A DNA stretch of 64,000 bases from Dryococelus australis (lineage: Eukaryota > Arthropoda > Insecta > Phasmatodea > Phasmatidae): NCBI GenBank assembly GCA_029891345.1, contig CM056993.1:230793265-230857264 (forward strand). Direction: 5' to 3'. Positions 44,560 to 56,195 of this stretch are shown here, piece after piece. A program made the position numbers and the translations under genes. The notes beneath the pieces are model-generated. The model was not told where the DNA came from, did not search any database, and worked only from the letters and a program-made list of their open reading frames with translations. Numbering within the stretch: position 1 is the first letter of the stretch; each line of letters opens with the position of its first letter.

Positions 44560-45510
44560 CTGAAAAGGCTTTCATGCCACTGCAAGGATAAGATATCCCA
44601 GAAGAAAAGTTATTACTACAGGGTAAACTGATCTTTTTCAAGCCAATTTGTGTGAAATGAAATTTCTTTCCAAATACAATAAAGGATACAAGTATATTAT
44701 AACCGTAATAGATATTTATTGGAAATATGGTTGGGGTATACCTTTGAAAAATGAAACTGGGAAACATGTTAGTGATGCAATGAAGATCGTTTCAAAAGAG
44801 AGAAAGCCGAATTTGCTCCAAACCGACAGAGGATCCAATTTTTTTCTGTGCAGTTCCAGAAACTAATGGAAAATTATGGTATTAATCACTATGAAATGCA
44901 TTCGGAACTTAAAGCCAGTGTTGTAGAACGATACAATAAATCGATTAAGCAGTTAATATACAAACATTTCACATCGAAAGGGACTTAAAAATGGGTTTGC
45001 ATTTGCCTGAAATAGTTTTATTTTATAATTACATATATCATAGAACAATCGAGATGGCACCCAACGAAGTTACATATAATAGTTTAATGAAACTATTTAT
45101 AATAATGTTAAAGTCATCGATGAGAGAAAACAAAAGTTCAAAGTCTGCGAATATGTACGTATCTCGAAGCAGAAAGGTATATTAAGAAAAAATTTACAGT
45201 TAATTGATCTTATGAAATATTTCAAATGATTTCAATTGGACAAACACATCCCAGAGTGTATTACCTAGAAACCTATGATGAACAGCCCATAAAAGGCAGT
45301 TTTTATGAACATGAACTGAAAAAAGTTAGTTGTCCAAATGAATATTTGATTGATAAAATCATTAAAAGAAAATATATATTTCCTTGGTTTGATGGAGGGG
45401 TTTCTCAAAAGCACACCCCTCGTGGTTTAAGAATAAATATGTTAAAATATTGCAATACAATTTTTGTAGAAATAATAATAGTAAATACATTTTTTTTAAA
45501 TAATATTTGA
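44560..45510 (+). pseudogene. Polinton retroviral-type integrase (rve), frameshifted
   Basis: Integrase joins Polinton DNA to the host and makes the 6-bp duplication. The frame at 44,648-44,866 shows FLSKYNKGYKYIITVIDIYW (first catalytic Asp) and LLQTDRGSNFF (second Asp). After a frame change, KASVVERYNKSIKQL carries the catalytic Glu, so all three acidic residues survive. Further frames give FYNYIYHRTIEMAPNEV and, at 45,226-45,510, THPRVYYLETYDEQPIKGSF and YEHELKKV of the C-terminal DNA-binding/chromodomain-like part, with a truncated end. At least three frame breaks. Identification is firm. Confidence 0.92.
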
Positions 45511-47144
45511 TGTGTTATTAGATTAAATAAACCTGTTGTGAGCAATGGTGTTTGGATGTGCGATTAAGCAATAATATGCTGCATTTATTTCATTTTATTA
45601 TTATATTTCTTGGGAATTTATTTAAGTTGAAAACATTTTAAATTGAATTACTCCTTTTAATGGTGACATGTGTATAGTTTTCCAAGGTTATTTATTTTTT
45701 CACTTCTATTTTACCAAAAAAATAGTTATTTTTAAAGGAAACTTCAAATTTTCCATAACCGATGTCTATTACAAAGGAAAGGGAATATTGATCCTGCGTT
45801 AACAATCATATACAATGCTATAGAGAGAGGATAGAAGAACGAATGATATATGACTAAATATAGGTTGATGTTCATTGTGTGTTCCTAGCATCGCTTCCAT
45901 CTAGTTTCTCTTAAACATTTGGAAAGGGTTTAGACAAACCATAAATGCAACTTTGTGTTCCAGTGTTAGAAAATAAATGTTATAATTTCATTTCCTTCTT
46001 AGCATTAAAGTAGGTAATAATAACAATGAAAGAAATTGAATTACTTTTCGGAAAATTTTATCAAAGAACTATAAAAGTTTCCACTTTGTGTTGCAGGATT
46101 TGGTGGAAGAGGTGTGAAAATAATTTATCGTGATAGCAATAGTTATTCGGAAACAATAAATTGCATTTCTATAAATATAGTTACCTATCTACTGCTATTG
46201 TTTTCCATCTTGTTATTAATGGTAAGGGAATAATTTTTCAGCAAAATTTCTTAAATATTTATTCCATGGAAATAAACGTTCAAACGCTTGAGACTCGTAA
46301 TGCGAAAAATTTTCAAACATCCCTAGCATAAATGTTTGAAGGCTGCTGACCAGCTCTAAGTATGATGAGTCAGGGGAAGGGGCAGGTGGGGGGGGGGGGA
46401 AGTACTCCTCTCACAGAACTGGACAGGGCAAATTTTCGGAAGAATCCACAATTCAAGGGTATAGCATAATTTTGCAAACAAATAAACTATTTGGAAGAGT
46501 CCAACTTGGTGTCTTGAGGGATGTCTGGCAGGTGGAGTGTACCTGCAGTTGTTGGACAAAATATGTAATCTGGACTGGCAGTGAAGGGAGGAGGGTAGGG
46601 GTTTGTGGCCTTGGATCGATAGAGGGGGTTGTGCAGCACCCTCCGTGGACAGGGCAGAGGTTCTTCTAGCCGAAAATGTGCTCTGTGATGGAGGGGGTTG
46701 GGGTGTGTAGCCGTGGACAGGTTTTGTAGGTCGCGGTGTTGGACCGATAGCGGGGGTGTGTGGCCTTGGAAAATGCAGTCTGATGTAGGGGCAGGGGGAA
46801 GGCGGCTGCATGCAGGACTGATGTGCACAGTTTTAACTGTCTGGCACTATCTTAGTTTGACGCCAACCCTCACCCTGGATACAAGTATACATCGCTCTCT
46901 CCTGTGAAGCATTTATTCACCGGAGGCAGCGGCCAGCAGGCTTCACCTCTCATTAAGAAATATTATATACACATTTTAAGATAAAACATTTTTATAAGTT
47001 TTTAATTTATCGTGAAAAAATAATTTTGGTATGATAAACCTATATAGTGCATTTACTGTGGAAACCCTGTTTCTGAGATCTGTCGACGAAACTTCGTAGC
47101 ATTTTCATCTATTGTTTCGGTAACTAGTGCGGCGAATTTCACAG
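45511..47144. other. Polinton 1 right arm, non-coding, with GC-rich repeats
   Basis: 45,511-46,350 is AT-rich without domains. 46,380-46,860 is GC-rich with a poly-G run and repeated phrases GTGTGTGGCCTTGGA / GTTTGTGGCCTTGGA and CGATAG(A/C)GGGGG; opposing 150-codon frames there are proline/arginine-rich and look like repeat artefacts. Confidence 0.5.
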
Positions 47145-47989
47145 ACTTAACGAAAAAATTGGTAGTAATTCCGTAATTTAAATAACTTTTCTTCGACCAA
47201 AATTGCAAATTAAAAATAATATATAGAATGTTTCTATAAGATGTTGCAGTATTACGCCATCCGAATCTCCATACAACTTCGACAGAAATTTGTGTTTAAA
47301 TTAAATTATTCTTACAATAATGAAATTTGCGTTTAAAATCCGGGTAAGTAATTTTTTTATTGTTGTATCGCCACATCGAACGCACATGTTTTGCGAGAGA
47401 TCATTGTACGATTTTATTGAATTAAAAAAAAACAGTATAGCTGGGTTGCGTAATTCATTTAGTGATTGTCATGTACTTGTATTCGTTAGCAGTTTAATTT
47501 ATTTGGAAACATTCGTTTTGGATTTTCATTAATTTCCGAGTTTTTCACCTTAGTCTATAGTCAAACGTAGGCCACTGCACACACAGGTTTTGTGTGCTCT
47601 CCATACGTAGTTGTGTTCGTTATACTTTTCTCTCTCGGGTTATATATTCATACATAACTATTCGTTTGAAATATATATCGTTTAAACACTCCGAAATTTC
47701 TCTCGTGTATTACACCAGAGCTATTATTCATTCGGAATAATACTATCTTTCAAAGTCGTCTATCTCTTAACACAGTCTACGAGCAATATCACTATCAACC
47801 CAAAAAAATTAACATTTATGCCATTCTTGCACAAAACTAATACAAATATTATTCATCGGATTAAAATTTTTGATCGGATTAAGTATTAACCCTTTCAATC
47901 AATTCGATTTACCATTTCAATCAATGTAACCCCTTGATATAAAAAAGTTGGCATCTCTTTGTATCTACACCCATCATCCCTCTACTACT
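47145..47989 (-). repeat. Polinton 1 right terminal inverted repeat
   Basis: Reverse complement of the left repeat: outer end AGTAGTAGAGGG, then AGATACAAAGAGATGCC, GGGTTACATTGATTGAAA, GTGCAAGAATGGCATAAA, CGTTTGACTATAGACTAAGG and CGAATGTTTCCAAATAAATT. It lacks the two TA microsatellites and about 480 bp present in the left copy, so the two ends have diverged by insertion and deletion as well as substitutions. Confidence 0.9.
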
Positions 47990-48007
47990 AAGGGCTATAG
48001 TTAACTA

Positions 48008-48376
48008 TCTTTATATATATAATTCTTCTGTGCGTGTGTATGTCACTGAACTCCTCCTAAACGGCTGGACCGATTTTGATGAAATTTTTTGTGTGTGTTC
48101 AAGTGGATTCGAGAATGTTTTAGATTCACAATTAGGTCTACTACAAAATGTTTTTTTAATAAAATTTTTATTTATAAGTTATTGTTGATCTTGGAACGTT
48201 TTACATCGATAGGTCGAATTGTGGTAACTGTACATGTGATGACGTCAGATATTGTAATAACTTTTTTTATAAAAATTTTCATCAAAACGGTCCAGATTGT
48301 TACAACTTATTAAAAAAAGTTTGAAATTTTCGGATTTAAGACATATGTACAGGACAACGTCTGTCGGGTCCGCTAG
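48008..48376 (+). mobile_element. Non-autonomous Helitron, 369 bp, exact ends
   Basis: Starts TCTTTATATATATAATTCTT after an A and ends GTCTGTCGGGTCCGCTAG before a T, so it sits precisely between A and T as Helitrons do. CTCCTAAACGGCTGGACCG and GATTTTGATGAAATTTTTTG near the 5' end are typical. The empty copy at 55,298/55,299 reads ...TTACTA|TGTAATT with nothing between. It has no coding sequence. Confidence 0.92.
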
Positions 48377-48584
48377 TATTTTTATATAGTTGAATTTCCT
48401 GACATTATATAAAATACTGAAAGGTCGGGGGAGCATTGTTATTGTAACTACTTTATCAACCTTATTGCGAGCCACATTATTACATTGTGTTTGTCACACT
48501 TTGAGAAGTACCGGGAGGCTGTTGAAGTATGGCATGTTACAGCGGTCGGCACAGCAGGCTTCTTGGGTCATCCATCTCTGCCGG

Positions 48585-49243
48585 TGTAGCAGGCGGATTG
48601 TACCCAGGCGAATTTTACCCCCTGAATGCCTGAGTAACAGCACGTGTCAAAGCAACTTGGCGGTCCGCTGACAACTGCGACGGCAGTATAACACTGTTTA
48701 CAACCCTCGGCTGACCACAATACATTAGGTTGACACTAATCCCCGAAAGAATTACCTCGTCATTTTCTCGCCAGAACGTCTCCCTTGGTAGAATAACAAT
48801 TTAAGGAACAAGCATTGCCCCCCTCGCAAATGAAATTACTGTTCAAGCGTAGCCAAAAATTACGCACCGAACCAAAAACCTCAGTGCCAGCAGGGGGAGT
48901 TAGTCCCCAAAACAGTGATTCAAGGCACGCCGGATGTTTTTTGTATGTGGTGACAGCGAAGCAGTCACACATCAGCCAAGCTTGGAGTTTCCCCAGAAAT
49001 GATTTTCAAGCGTAGTAATTTCGTGTTCTGTTTAATTAGTAGAGTGGAATTGTACCACTTTCGGAGAAAAAAAAATTTCTTCCGATAAGCCCCTGTTCTG
49101 AACACCCCTTTTCCTTCTGTACGGCACTCCACTGTGCCGACATCTCACCAATGATATAATTATGTACTAAGTACGTTATTTTCCTGTCTCTATCGCGAGG
49201 ATGTCCGTTCTTTCCTACCTCTGGGTAAAATTCGCCGGTTACA
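48585..49243. mobile_element. Non-autonomous TIR transposon, 659 bp, CCGG flanks
   Basis: Left end TGTAGCAGGCGGATTGTACC and the reverse complement of the right end, TGTAACCGGCGAATTTTACC, form a ~22-bp inverted repeat with four differences. CCGG flanks both ends (48,581-48,584 and 49,244-49,247). The paralogous empty site at 55,502-55,505 has CCAA in the same context (CTCGG-CCAA-CGTCAC), so the flank is a 4-bp target duplication. A second GGCGAATTTTACCC follows inside the left end. No transposase is encoded; superfamily not assigned. Confidence 0.85.
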
Positions 49244-49475
49244 CCGGCATCACAAGGAGAAAGACGCCTTCCGCCATTCTGTCTTGCCTTTATATCGGTG
49301 TCGTATAACGTAACTTGGCCCGATTCCCTGGCTGGTGGATGGGATTCCTGCTTACCAGGGTTTGGCAATGTGAGCCCTGATTGCGACAACTGGCTGTCCT
49401 CAACTCTGCTCAATTATGGTGGCATGTTCAGGCGGGCCGTCTAACTAAGGCCCGCCCACGACATCGTAACATCAT

Positions 49476-51211
49476 CCCCCAGTGTTATGAAGACGAGATG
49501 TGCCTACTCATGTTGTCAAGAGTTTCTGGAATTTTAATTTTTTCGTTGTAGTGTTTTCCGGGCATCTTTGTTGGTCTACGGGGCCGCTGACAGTGGGAAT
49601 ACGGACTGGGTTAAAGCCTATTCGACGTGGTAGGATAGCTTGTGGGTGGGAGTTGAAAGAGTTGCAAAGGAAGACTCGGTTAGGAAACTGTCGCCGTATT
49701 CGCTTTGCGGTTTTCTGTTGTGTGTGGCGCTCTACTAGCGCCGGGGAAGGAAAGTTAGCTGCCGGGCCTTGAACTTGAGTGCTGTGCTTTGCTGTGCATT
49801 CTTGAGCGTGAGTGCGGCAGACGGCCTGCAGGCAGTTCGCGATATCTTCAGTCTTAATATTCAATTCGCTTCATGTATTAGTACATGCGAATAAATATCT
49901 ATGTCTCTGTGGCTCTGAACAGTACTTTTAAGCTTGAATGCAAACACTGTTTGCATTTAATGGCACTCTAAAACTTTTATATAAAGCTTTTATTTGAAAC
50001 AATTGGATGTACAGTTAACTTAAATTAAAGGGAATGAATATAAAATGGTTATTTAAAACTGTGCTTCCACCATTACAAAATATATATGTTTACAAAATTA
50101 TTATGACAACCTGAAAGAGAATTCACATATAACACATGCAAGACATTGAGACAACTGCATGGATTTTGTTGTTTCCGGCATGCCCCCTATTCGACGATTC
50201 AACGAGACAACGTCTGCTGTAGTATACGCACGTGAAAATGTTTGCTGAAAGTGAAAACGAAGTTTGGAGTAATTGAATATTGCACTTATAAACGAACATT
50301 TTGTCTGCCACTGTCCTGCTTACTGGTGTGGTTGTGGCCCAGCATGGCAGTGAAAATTAAATTATTTATTGGCTTTTGTGTAAGAATAATGTCGTACGAC
50401 CTGCTCTTGGACCGACGAGTGTTATTATGGCGCCTGTAGTTTCCGTTCCTGCTGTCGGCGGAGCAGAGCGCTGCGATCGCCTTCGCCTCTTGGCGGAGGG
50501 GTGTGCTTGTCATCTGCGCACAAGGCCGTCGCATTGGCAGCTTTGAATTTCATTCGCCGATCATTACTTATACCCCTCTAGGGCATATTGATTATTGACT
50601 GTGGTTATCGCCTTCTACTAAGTGTAACGGTCGTAGTTCAAATATTGGTATATAACTTTTTATTGGTTCCTGCCTTCGCAGGGAAAATAGTGTATTCTTA
50701 TTGGGGTTTGGAATTTATTAACCCCTCCAGGTAATCATTGCAATGTAACAATATATATGCCTTGTCTTTTTGCTCGTTCGGGGTCAGACGATTTCGGTCT
50801 CGGGGGAGCACCATCATTAAAACAGTTATGTAATTATTAACGTTAATTTATTGGTAGGCTTCACAAGCACGTAGGATAAGGCGTCACTTTGACGAAAGGA
50901 TAGATGCCCTAACATGGGCTTTTACGATCATTGTTATTGCAGATAATATTTCTGATGACTCTCTACTAAGAAAGGGAATTTATATTTATCTCCTCAAAGT
51001 TGAGGCTTCTATTTGTAAAGCAGTTGCTTTGGTCGTAGGACAAGACGAGAGGAATGCAACTTTAAATTTGTAAATATTGTTTTTTGGTGGCAGGCGAGTC
51101 ATCTCCCCTGGAGTTTTAAGTCGTTTATTATGTTTGTTCTATTGCCATATTTCTTAAAATTGTTGTTGATCATAAAAGAAATTATCTTGGAATGTTATGA
51201 ACGTTTTACTG
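49476..51211. other. No gene seen; GC-rich patches
   Basis: 49,560-49,860 and 50,380-50,540 are GC-richer and open in opposing frames of 62-118 codons with no domain. Nothing else recognised. Confidence 0.4.
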
Positions 51212-51395
51212 AAATTTGTCATGCAAGGCCTATTAAACTACAAGTTAATTGAATGAAAGTTTCTAGAGAATTTTGTCATGCAAGGCCTATTAAACTATAG
51301 GTTAGGTGAATGCAAGTTTGAACGCATTTTGTCATGCAAGTCCTAATGCACGTTTTAGAGAATTTAACCATGAAAGGCCTATTAAAACATGTGTT
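51212..51395 (+). repeat. 57-bp tandem repeat, about 3 copies
   Basis: Units begin at 51,212, 51,269 and 51,326 with A(A/T)TTTGTCATGCAAG(G/T)CCTA, and a shortened relative starts at 51,361 (CCATGAAAGGCCTATTAAA). Confidence 0.85.
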
Positions 51396-54300
51396 TGCCA
51401 TTGGTCCTATATTGCCATTGAATTGTTTGTACTGAGAATTTAATGTATATTCGGTTATCACTGGTGGATATATTTTTGATAAGTATAAAGGCTTTACGAT
51501 TTTGAAGTGCCCTTTTTACGATGTTTTCAATAAATAGAATGGGCTTGTGGGTTTACATATACTTTTTCCATATATGTATCTGAGTTCCAGTAAGGGGAGA
51601 GTATTTTGAGTAACATGTATTACGATAGGATTTTTACTCAGAAATTGTAATATTTTTAAAGAAGCTGTAAGTTTAACACAGAGTCTTTAAAGGTTATGTG
51701 CCATCGTAATGTTTTCTCAGAATGGGTGTAAATTATATATTTTTATACATATCAATTTATGTTTGAATACCTAAGAAAAGAAAGAACAGAAACTGAATAA
51801 AATAATACTTCATGCACACTTAAAGTTTTCTGAACTTAGTTAAGCAAATTATATTCAAAACCTACTTGATAAACCATTTATTGTTGGCTTTTGCCAGTTG
51901 TTTACTTATGCTTAAACCATTTTTTAGGTTTGTGAGATTCAGTCTTGCTGTTTCCTTGGGTCAAGGAAGCAGCAGGGGTCTGAACATTTACATTCATTGA
52001 TATGTACAGTTTTAAATCTACTGAAGTCTTATATGTTAATCAATGTGAGCTCTCACAGAAGGGAAATGGATAGGATGGAACTAAATATATGAGTTATTTA
52101 ATTGTATTACATTAAGTTAATATAACGTTGGAAACAGAATGAACGCGCAGCTGCATCCTTGTATAGATCAATTCATTTTGCGTGGGCGCAAGGTATACAT
52201 CGTAAGACTAACTCAACTCTAGTGTACAGTTTTAGTTCTAATACAATTAGATTTGTTGATACACCAGGAATAAATTTTCAGTGAAATATACAATTTAATA
52301 ATATTAATTTGCAATTTCTTTAATTATTTTGATGTTTTGTGATATATGGATTACGCTATTTTATCTTAATATCTATCTGACATGAAAATAATTGAATTCA
52401 GCATGATTAGGTATATCAAGACTTAACTTCTGCATAACATATTTTTCTATTATTACAAAAAACACTTTTTGTGTTGTTTTTTGTAATATTCTAAAAAAGG
52501 CAACTTTAATAAAGAAAATATTTTCTTTTGAACTTTTCTCTGGTTATAACACAGTAAGATAAACATTTATTTTTGATGAATAACATTTTTTAAATTCTAC
52601 TGCATAGGCCTCCTATAATTATGTTATGTGTTACATTGGATATGTCCTCATTTTTATGCACGAAAGCATACTGTTGATTGTTACTGTTAAGTTTGAATGG
52701 TCTAAACAATTACTTTTACTTTTTTCGTAAGCATAAGCGTACTCAATTATTTATATGAGAGCTGCTAAATGCAAATTGTTGGTGCGCAAATGTATGTATT
52801 ATGTGTTGCCTGCTGGGCCACATGGAAGTGACGTGTATAGTAGTAGAAATGCTGGTTACCTGGTTTTGATTTTTACGTCTCGCGAACTGCTTGAAATGGT
52901 AACGCTACTATTTTGTAATGGCTGTAAGCACAGAACTGAGGTTGTGTGTGACGTCATGACATCTATTCTGCTTCCACTGCCACTAGTGCTGTTTGCTAAC
53001 TGCCCTCCGGAGGGACTTATGATGTATGACATCAGCGAGCTTGGTGCTGCAGTTTTGTTTCAGCTATCTAAAGCTTACATGGACAGTGTGAGTAGAATAT
53101 TCATAGACATATTGTATAAACTTGTAGGAGTTAATAATAGTTGTTAGATACTAACAGTGGGACTCTGTGTATGTTTTGTAATGTTTGGTTATTGAGTTGG
53201 GTCTTCTTTGTGGGTTGTATGTAATTTGAATGTTTTCTTTTAACATAATGCCTGATTTTTTATTTATTCGAAAACTGGTCTATTCTCTAGCCGAGCTGTT
53301 TCTTCATTTTATTTTCTTTCAAGTCGTTTGCAAAATGAAACCGTAAGAATCTGGAATTTAAATTCAATTATCTTAATATATTATTCCATTATCGAGAAAG
53401 GGGAAGAAGAGTGCCGTAGAAATTATAGAAATGTAATCCAAATATAATTTTATTATTATTTATTATTACCCTATGTGTGCGCAGCAATGGGGAAGGAAAT
53501 ATCATGTGATATTTAAGTAACCTTTTAAGACTGTTTAATTCAATGAACACAAACAAGTTAAACATAAAGCAATTGCATACATATTATACAGACTGTTTAC
53601 ATAGTTATAGAATTTTGACAAAAGGATTAGGAGCAGTGTTCACATTAGTTGGTAACATCTAATAACGCACTGAATTATCACACTATAGCAGCATAAATAC
53701 TATACAATAACAAGGAAAATTACTGCAAGCATAATTTCCCCTAAGGAGATCAGGGAATGGCAATTGCACTCGTGTGACACCTCCAAGGTACTGTGTCTCA
53801 TAGGAGGACCCACAGCAAAGGTTCACAACACATCCAAATTGCGCCCGTACTGCCTGAAACTCTTTCAAGGCCAGTAGAGCACAGGGGACAGAGGAATCTC
53901 TGGATGGTCACTACTCTACCAGAGGCCCAAATATTTCTCAGTGTCTCACACGAAACATAATGGTGACTTCCAGGGCAAGGCTACACTTTACTGAGGCAGA
54001 TGCGCGCAGAAAAGGGTCAGCATCAACATAATTCCCATTTTTTTTTTCAACTCTGGATGGAATATCACTCCAACTTACGTTTCACGTCAAGTTACGCAGT
54101 CTGCAGTTCACTTCAGGATTGGTGCACATTCATGCTTATTCTAAAGCCCCGGGTAATGGGCTAAGTCCATGAATCACACAACTGGTTAGCTCCGGCAAGA
54201 TTATTTCCATCCGTGTTCGTATTCGTATTCGTGGGAAGTGTGTCATAATTTTTAAATCGGTGTTTGGGGAACTATTCCAACTTAATTACTTTCATACGTT

Positions 54301-55186
54301 ATATCTACTTATGGGCTTACAAGGAAGGGGGAGAACATGTGTCGGGAGAAACATTTGGCAAAGGTGTAAATTACACAATATAGAAATCGGGACTTGGGGT
54401 GCTGGGAGATTATTTTAACCTACAATTAGGTAAGAATGTACTGTAGAAGGGGTCGAGGTTACACGTGTTCGTCACACCATGCCGTGACATAACCGTGTCG
54501 GCACTAATGCAGCTCGAAACACTGAGCCCGCTGCGAACTGACACCACAGCAATTCCTTTGAACTGGGTCTCCCTACTACATGCATGCAACGATGAAGTTC
54601 TCAATTGTACGAAGGCAAACTTACACGAATTATGTGCTATTGTGTTTTGATGAAATTCCAATAAGTTTGCTAATTCTTATACAATGCTGAATTATTACTA
54701 CTGTGCTTCGCTTATAATATTTAATGTAACAGCCTGAAAATTTTTACTTTTAAAATTTATATTGGTAAAATATACCTGCACTAGTCATGATTTATTTTAA
54801 CATCTATGCCTGTAAAGTTATACACGGTATTTTATATATTAATGGGAATTGAACTATTACAAACAGATATTATTAGAACTGCATCAATTAAGATATGAGA
54901 AATAAATCTCAACCGATCCACACAGAGGCATTAGCATGTAACTTAAATTGGCTTGAGTGAAAACTGATTAATCTCATATTTAAATTAATGTAGTAAGGCC
55001 ATTGGTATTTAAGAGCTACAAGTGTATAAATGTGAAAGTAATTATAATATTAATATCGGCCTAAAGTTTTTATAACTTTCACCTACTATTTTAAACGCGG
55101 GTGAGTGGGGATTTTTTAAATAAGGGTGGATGGTAGAGTATCTGATGCAAGGCAGCGAGTGAGTAGGAAGGAACCAAGCCTGTACC
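51396..55186. other. Long stretch with no recognisable gene
   Basis: A 130-codon plus-strand frame at 52,755-53,147 begins ATG and is moderately GC-rich, but its protein matches no family I recognise and no promoter or poly(A) context supports it. Other frames are shorter. No RNA gene or element ends found. Confidence 0.4.
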
Positions 55187-55705
55187 AATGCTATATTAAT
55201 AGCTTCTAACTCCTCACATAAATATTCATAACTTAGGGCATATTTCATGTTGGTAGAGCAATATAGGGTAAATAAATGTAAAGGTATATAAGTTACTATG
55301 TAATTATATAATTGAACAACCTGAATTTACATGAAATACTTAAAGGTCGGGAGCATTGTTATTGTAACTTCATTAACTAACTTATTAAGAGCCACATTAT
55401 TACATTGTCTTTGTCCCACCTTGAGAAGTAATCGGTTGGCTGTTGAAGTATGGAGAGTTACAGCGGTCGGCACAGCAGGCTTCTTGGGACGTCCATCTCG
55501 GCCAACGTCACGTGGAGAAAGACACCTTCCGTCTCTCTACCTTACCTTTATATCGGAGTCACATACCACAACCTGGCCTGATTCCCTGTCTGGTAGAGAG
55601 GATCCCTGCTTACAGGAGTTTGGCTATGTGAGTCCCGATTGCGGCAACTGGTTGCTCAAGTGTGATGGCCGTCGAACTAAGGCCCGCCCACGACATCATA
55701 AAAAT
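55187..55705 (+). repeat. Repeat R2, uninterrupted copy (paralogous empty site)
   Basis: It matches, in order and without the insertions, the DNA flanking Polinton 1, the 369-bp Helitron and the 659-bp TIR element. Insertion points correspond to 55,281-55,286 (AAGGTA), 55,298/55,299 (A|T) and 55,502-55,505 (CCAA). An open frame of 285 codons (55,331-56,188) crosses this repeat and the following SINE and is therefore not a gene. Confidence 0.88.
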
Positions 55706-55860
55706 GCGATTTGTTCAGTAACCACACAGGGTGTTTCAACCTCGTGTGACTTCTGTCCGCCAACACCACTACCAGAAACAACGTGGATAGCATATCAGGG
55801 TAGAGCACTGTTCATGAAATCAAATGCTGTGAGACGTTTCTACATCAACCCTAAGCTAGT

Positions 55861-56110
55861 GGGGCCGCGATGTTCTTGTGGCCAGACTACTCGCCTCCCA
55901 GCTATAGGCGAACCAGATTCTATTCCCGGCGGGGTCTCTCACGGATTTTCGCACGTGGGAATCGTACCGGAATATGCCGCTACTCAGCGTGTTTTCTCGG
56001 GTATCTACCTTTTTCCCCGCCCTTGCATCCCGGCACCTCTCCATACTTACCTCTATTCATCCTCATCAGATCTCAAGACCTCAATGTTAAGAGCCGCCCA
56101 AATCTCTCCA
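55861..56110 (+). mobile_element. tRNA-derived SINE, copy 2
   Basis: Head GGGGCCGCGATGTTC..., CTACTCGCCTCCCA and CCAGATTCTATTCCCGGC (B-box relative), then CACGGATTTTCGCACGTGGG and GAATCGTACCGGAATATGCC, GTTTTCTCGGGTATCTACC and TTAAGAGCCGCCCAAATCTC, each present in the other two copies. The head B box is more mutated than in copy 3. Confidence 0.88.
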
Positions 56111-56195
56111 TTCCACTCTAACATAGTTTCAATAAAGCTAGATTATATTCGTGTGGTCATGTTGGTTATGACTTGGTGGGTTCATTAACGGTATA

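Larger units (their letters stand above)
31988..47989. mobile_element. Polinton/Maverick element 1, complete but decayed
   Basis: The element is 16,002 bp, within the family's usual 15-20 kb. It starts AGTAGTAG and ends CTACTACT, has inverted repeats of about 0.85-1.9 kb, and is flanked by AGGGGC (31,982-31,987) and AAGGGC (47,990-47,995), a 6-bp target duplication with one change. Polintons make 6-bp duplications and begin AG (established knowledge). The gene block at about 39.9-45.5 kb holds capsid, penton-like, protease, PLA2-like, ATPase, fibre-like, accessory and integrase pseudogenes in two divergent groups. A protein-primed type-B polymerase was not found. Nearly all genes carry stops or frameshifts, so the copy is dead. 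Confidence 0.95.
31888..49475 (+). repeat. Host repeat R2 split by three nested insertions
   Basis: The pieces 31,888-31,987, 47,990-48,007, 48,377-48,584 and 49,244-49,475 line up in order with the uninterrupted copy at 55,187-55,705. Shared phrases include CATGATGATAGAGCAATGTG (cf. GTTGGTAGAGCAATATAG), AAAGGTCGGG(G)GAGC, CAGCGGTCGGCACAGCAGGC and TAAGGCCCGCCCACGACATC. The interruptions are Polinton 1, a non-autonomous Helitron and a terminal-inverted-repeat element. R2 itself has no recognised coding domain; its identity is unknown. Confidence 0.85.

Noticed and set aside
46356-46828. Pro/Arg-rich minus-strand frames of 113 and 151 codons
   Set aside because: They overlap each other in a GC-rich repeat block in the Polinton arm and show no domain.
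52755-53147. 130-codon ATG-started frame
   Set aside because: No family recognised and no promoter, splice or poly(A) support; kept only as a note in the unannotated stretch.
55331-56188. 285-codon plus-strand open frame, the second longest in the window
   Set aside because: It runs straight through repeat R2 and the following SINE; the parts are shared with non-coding copies elsewhere, so it is a chance read-through.
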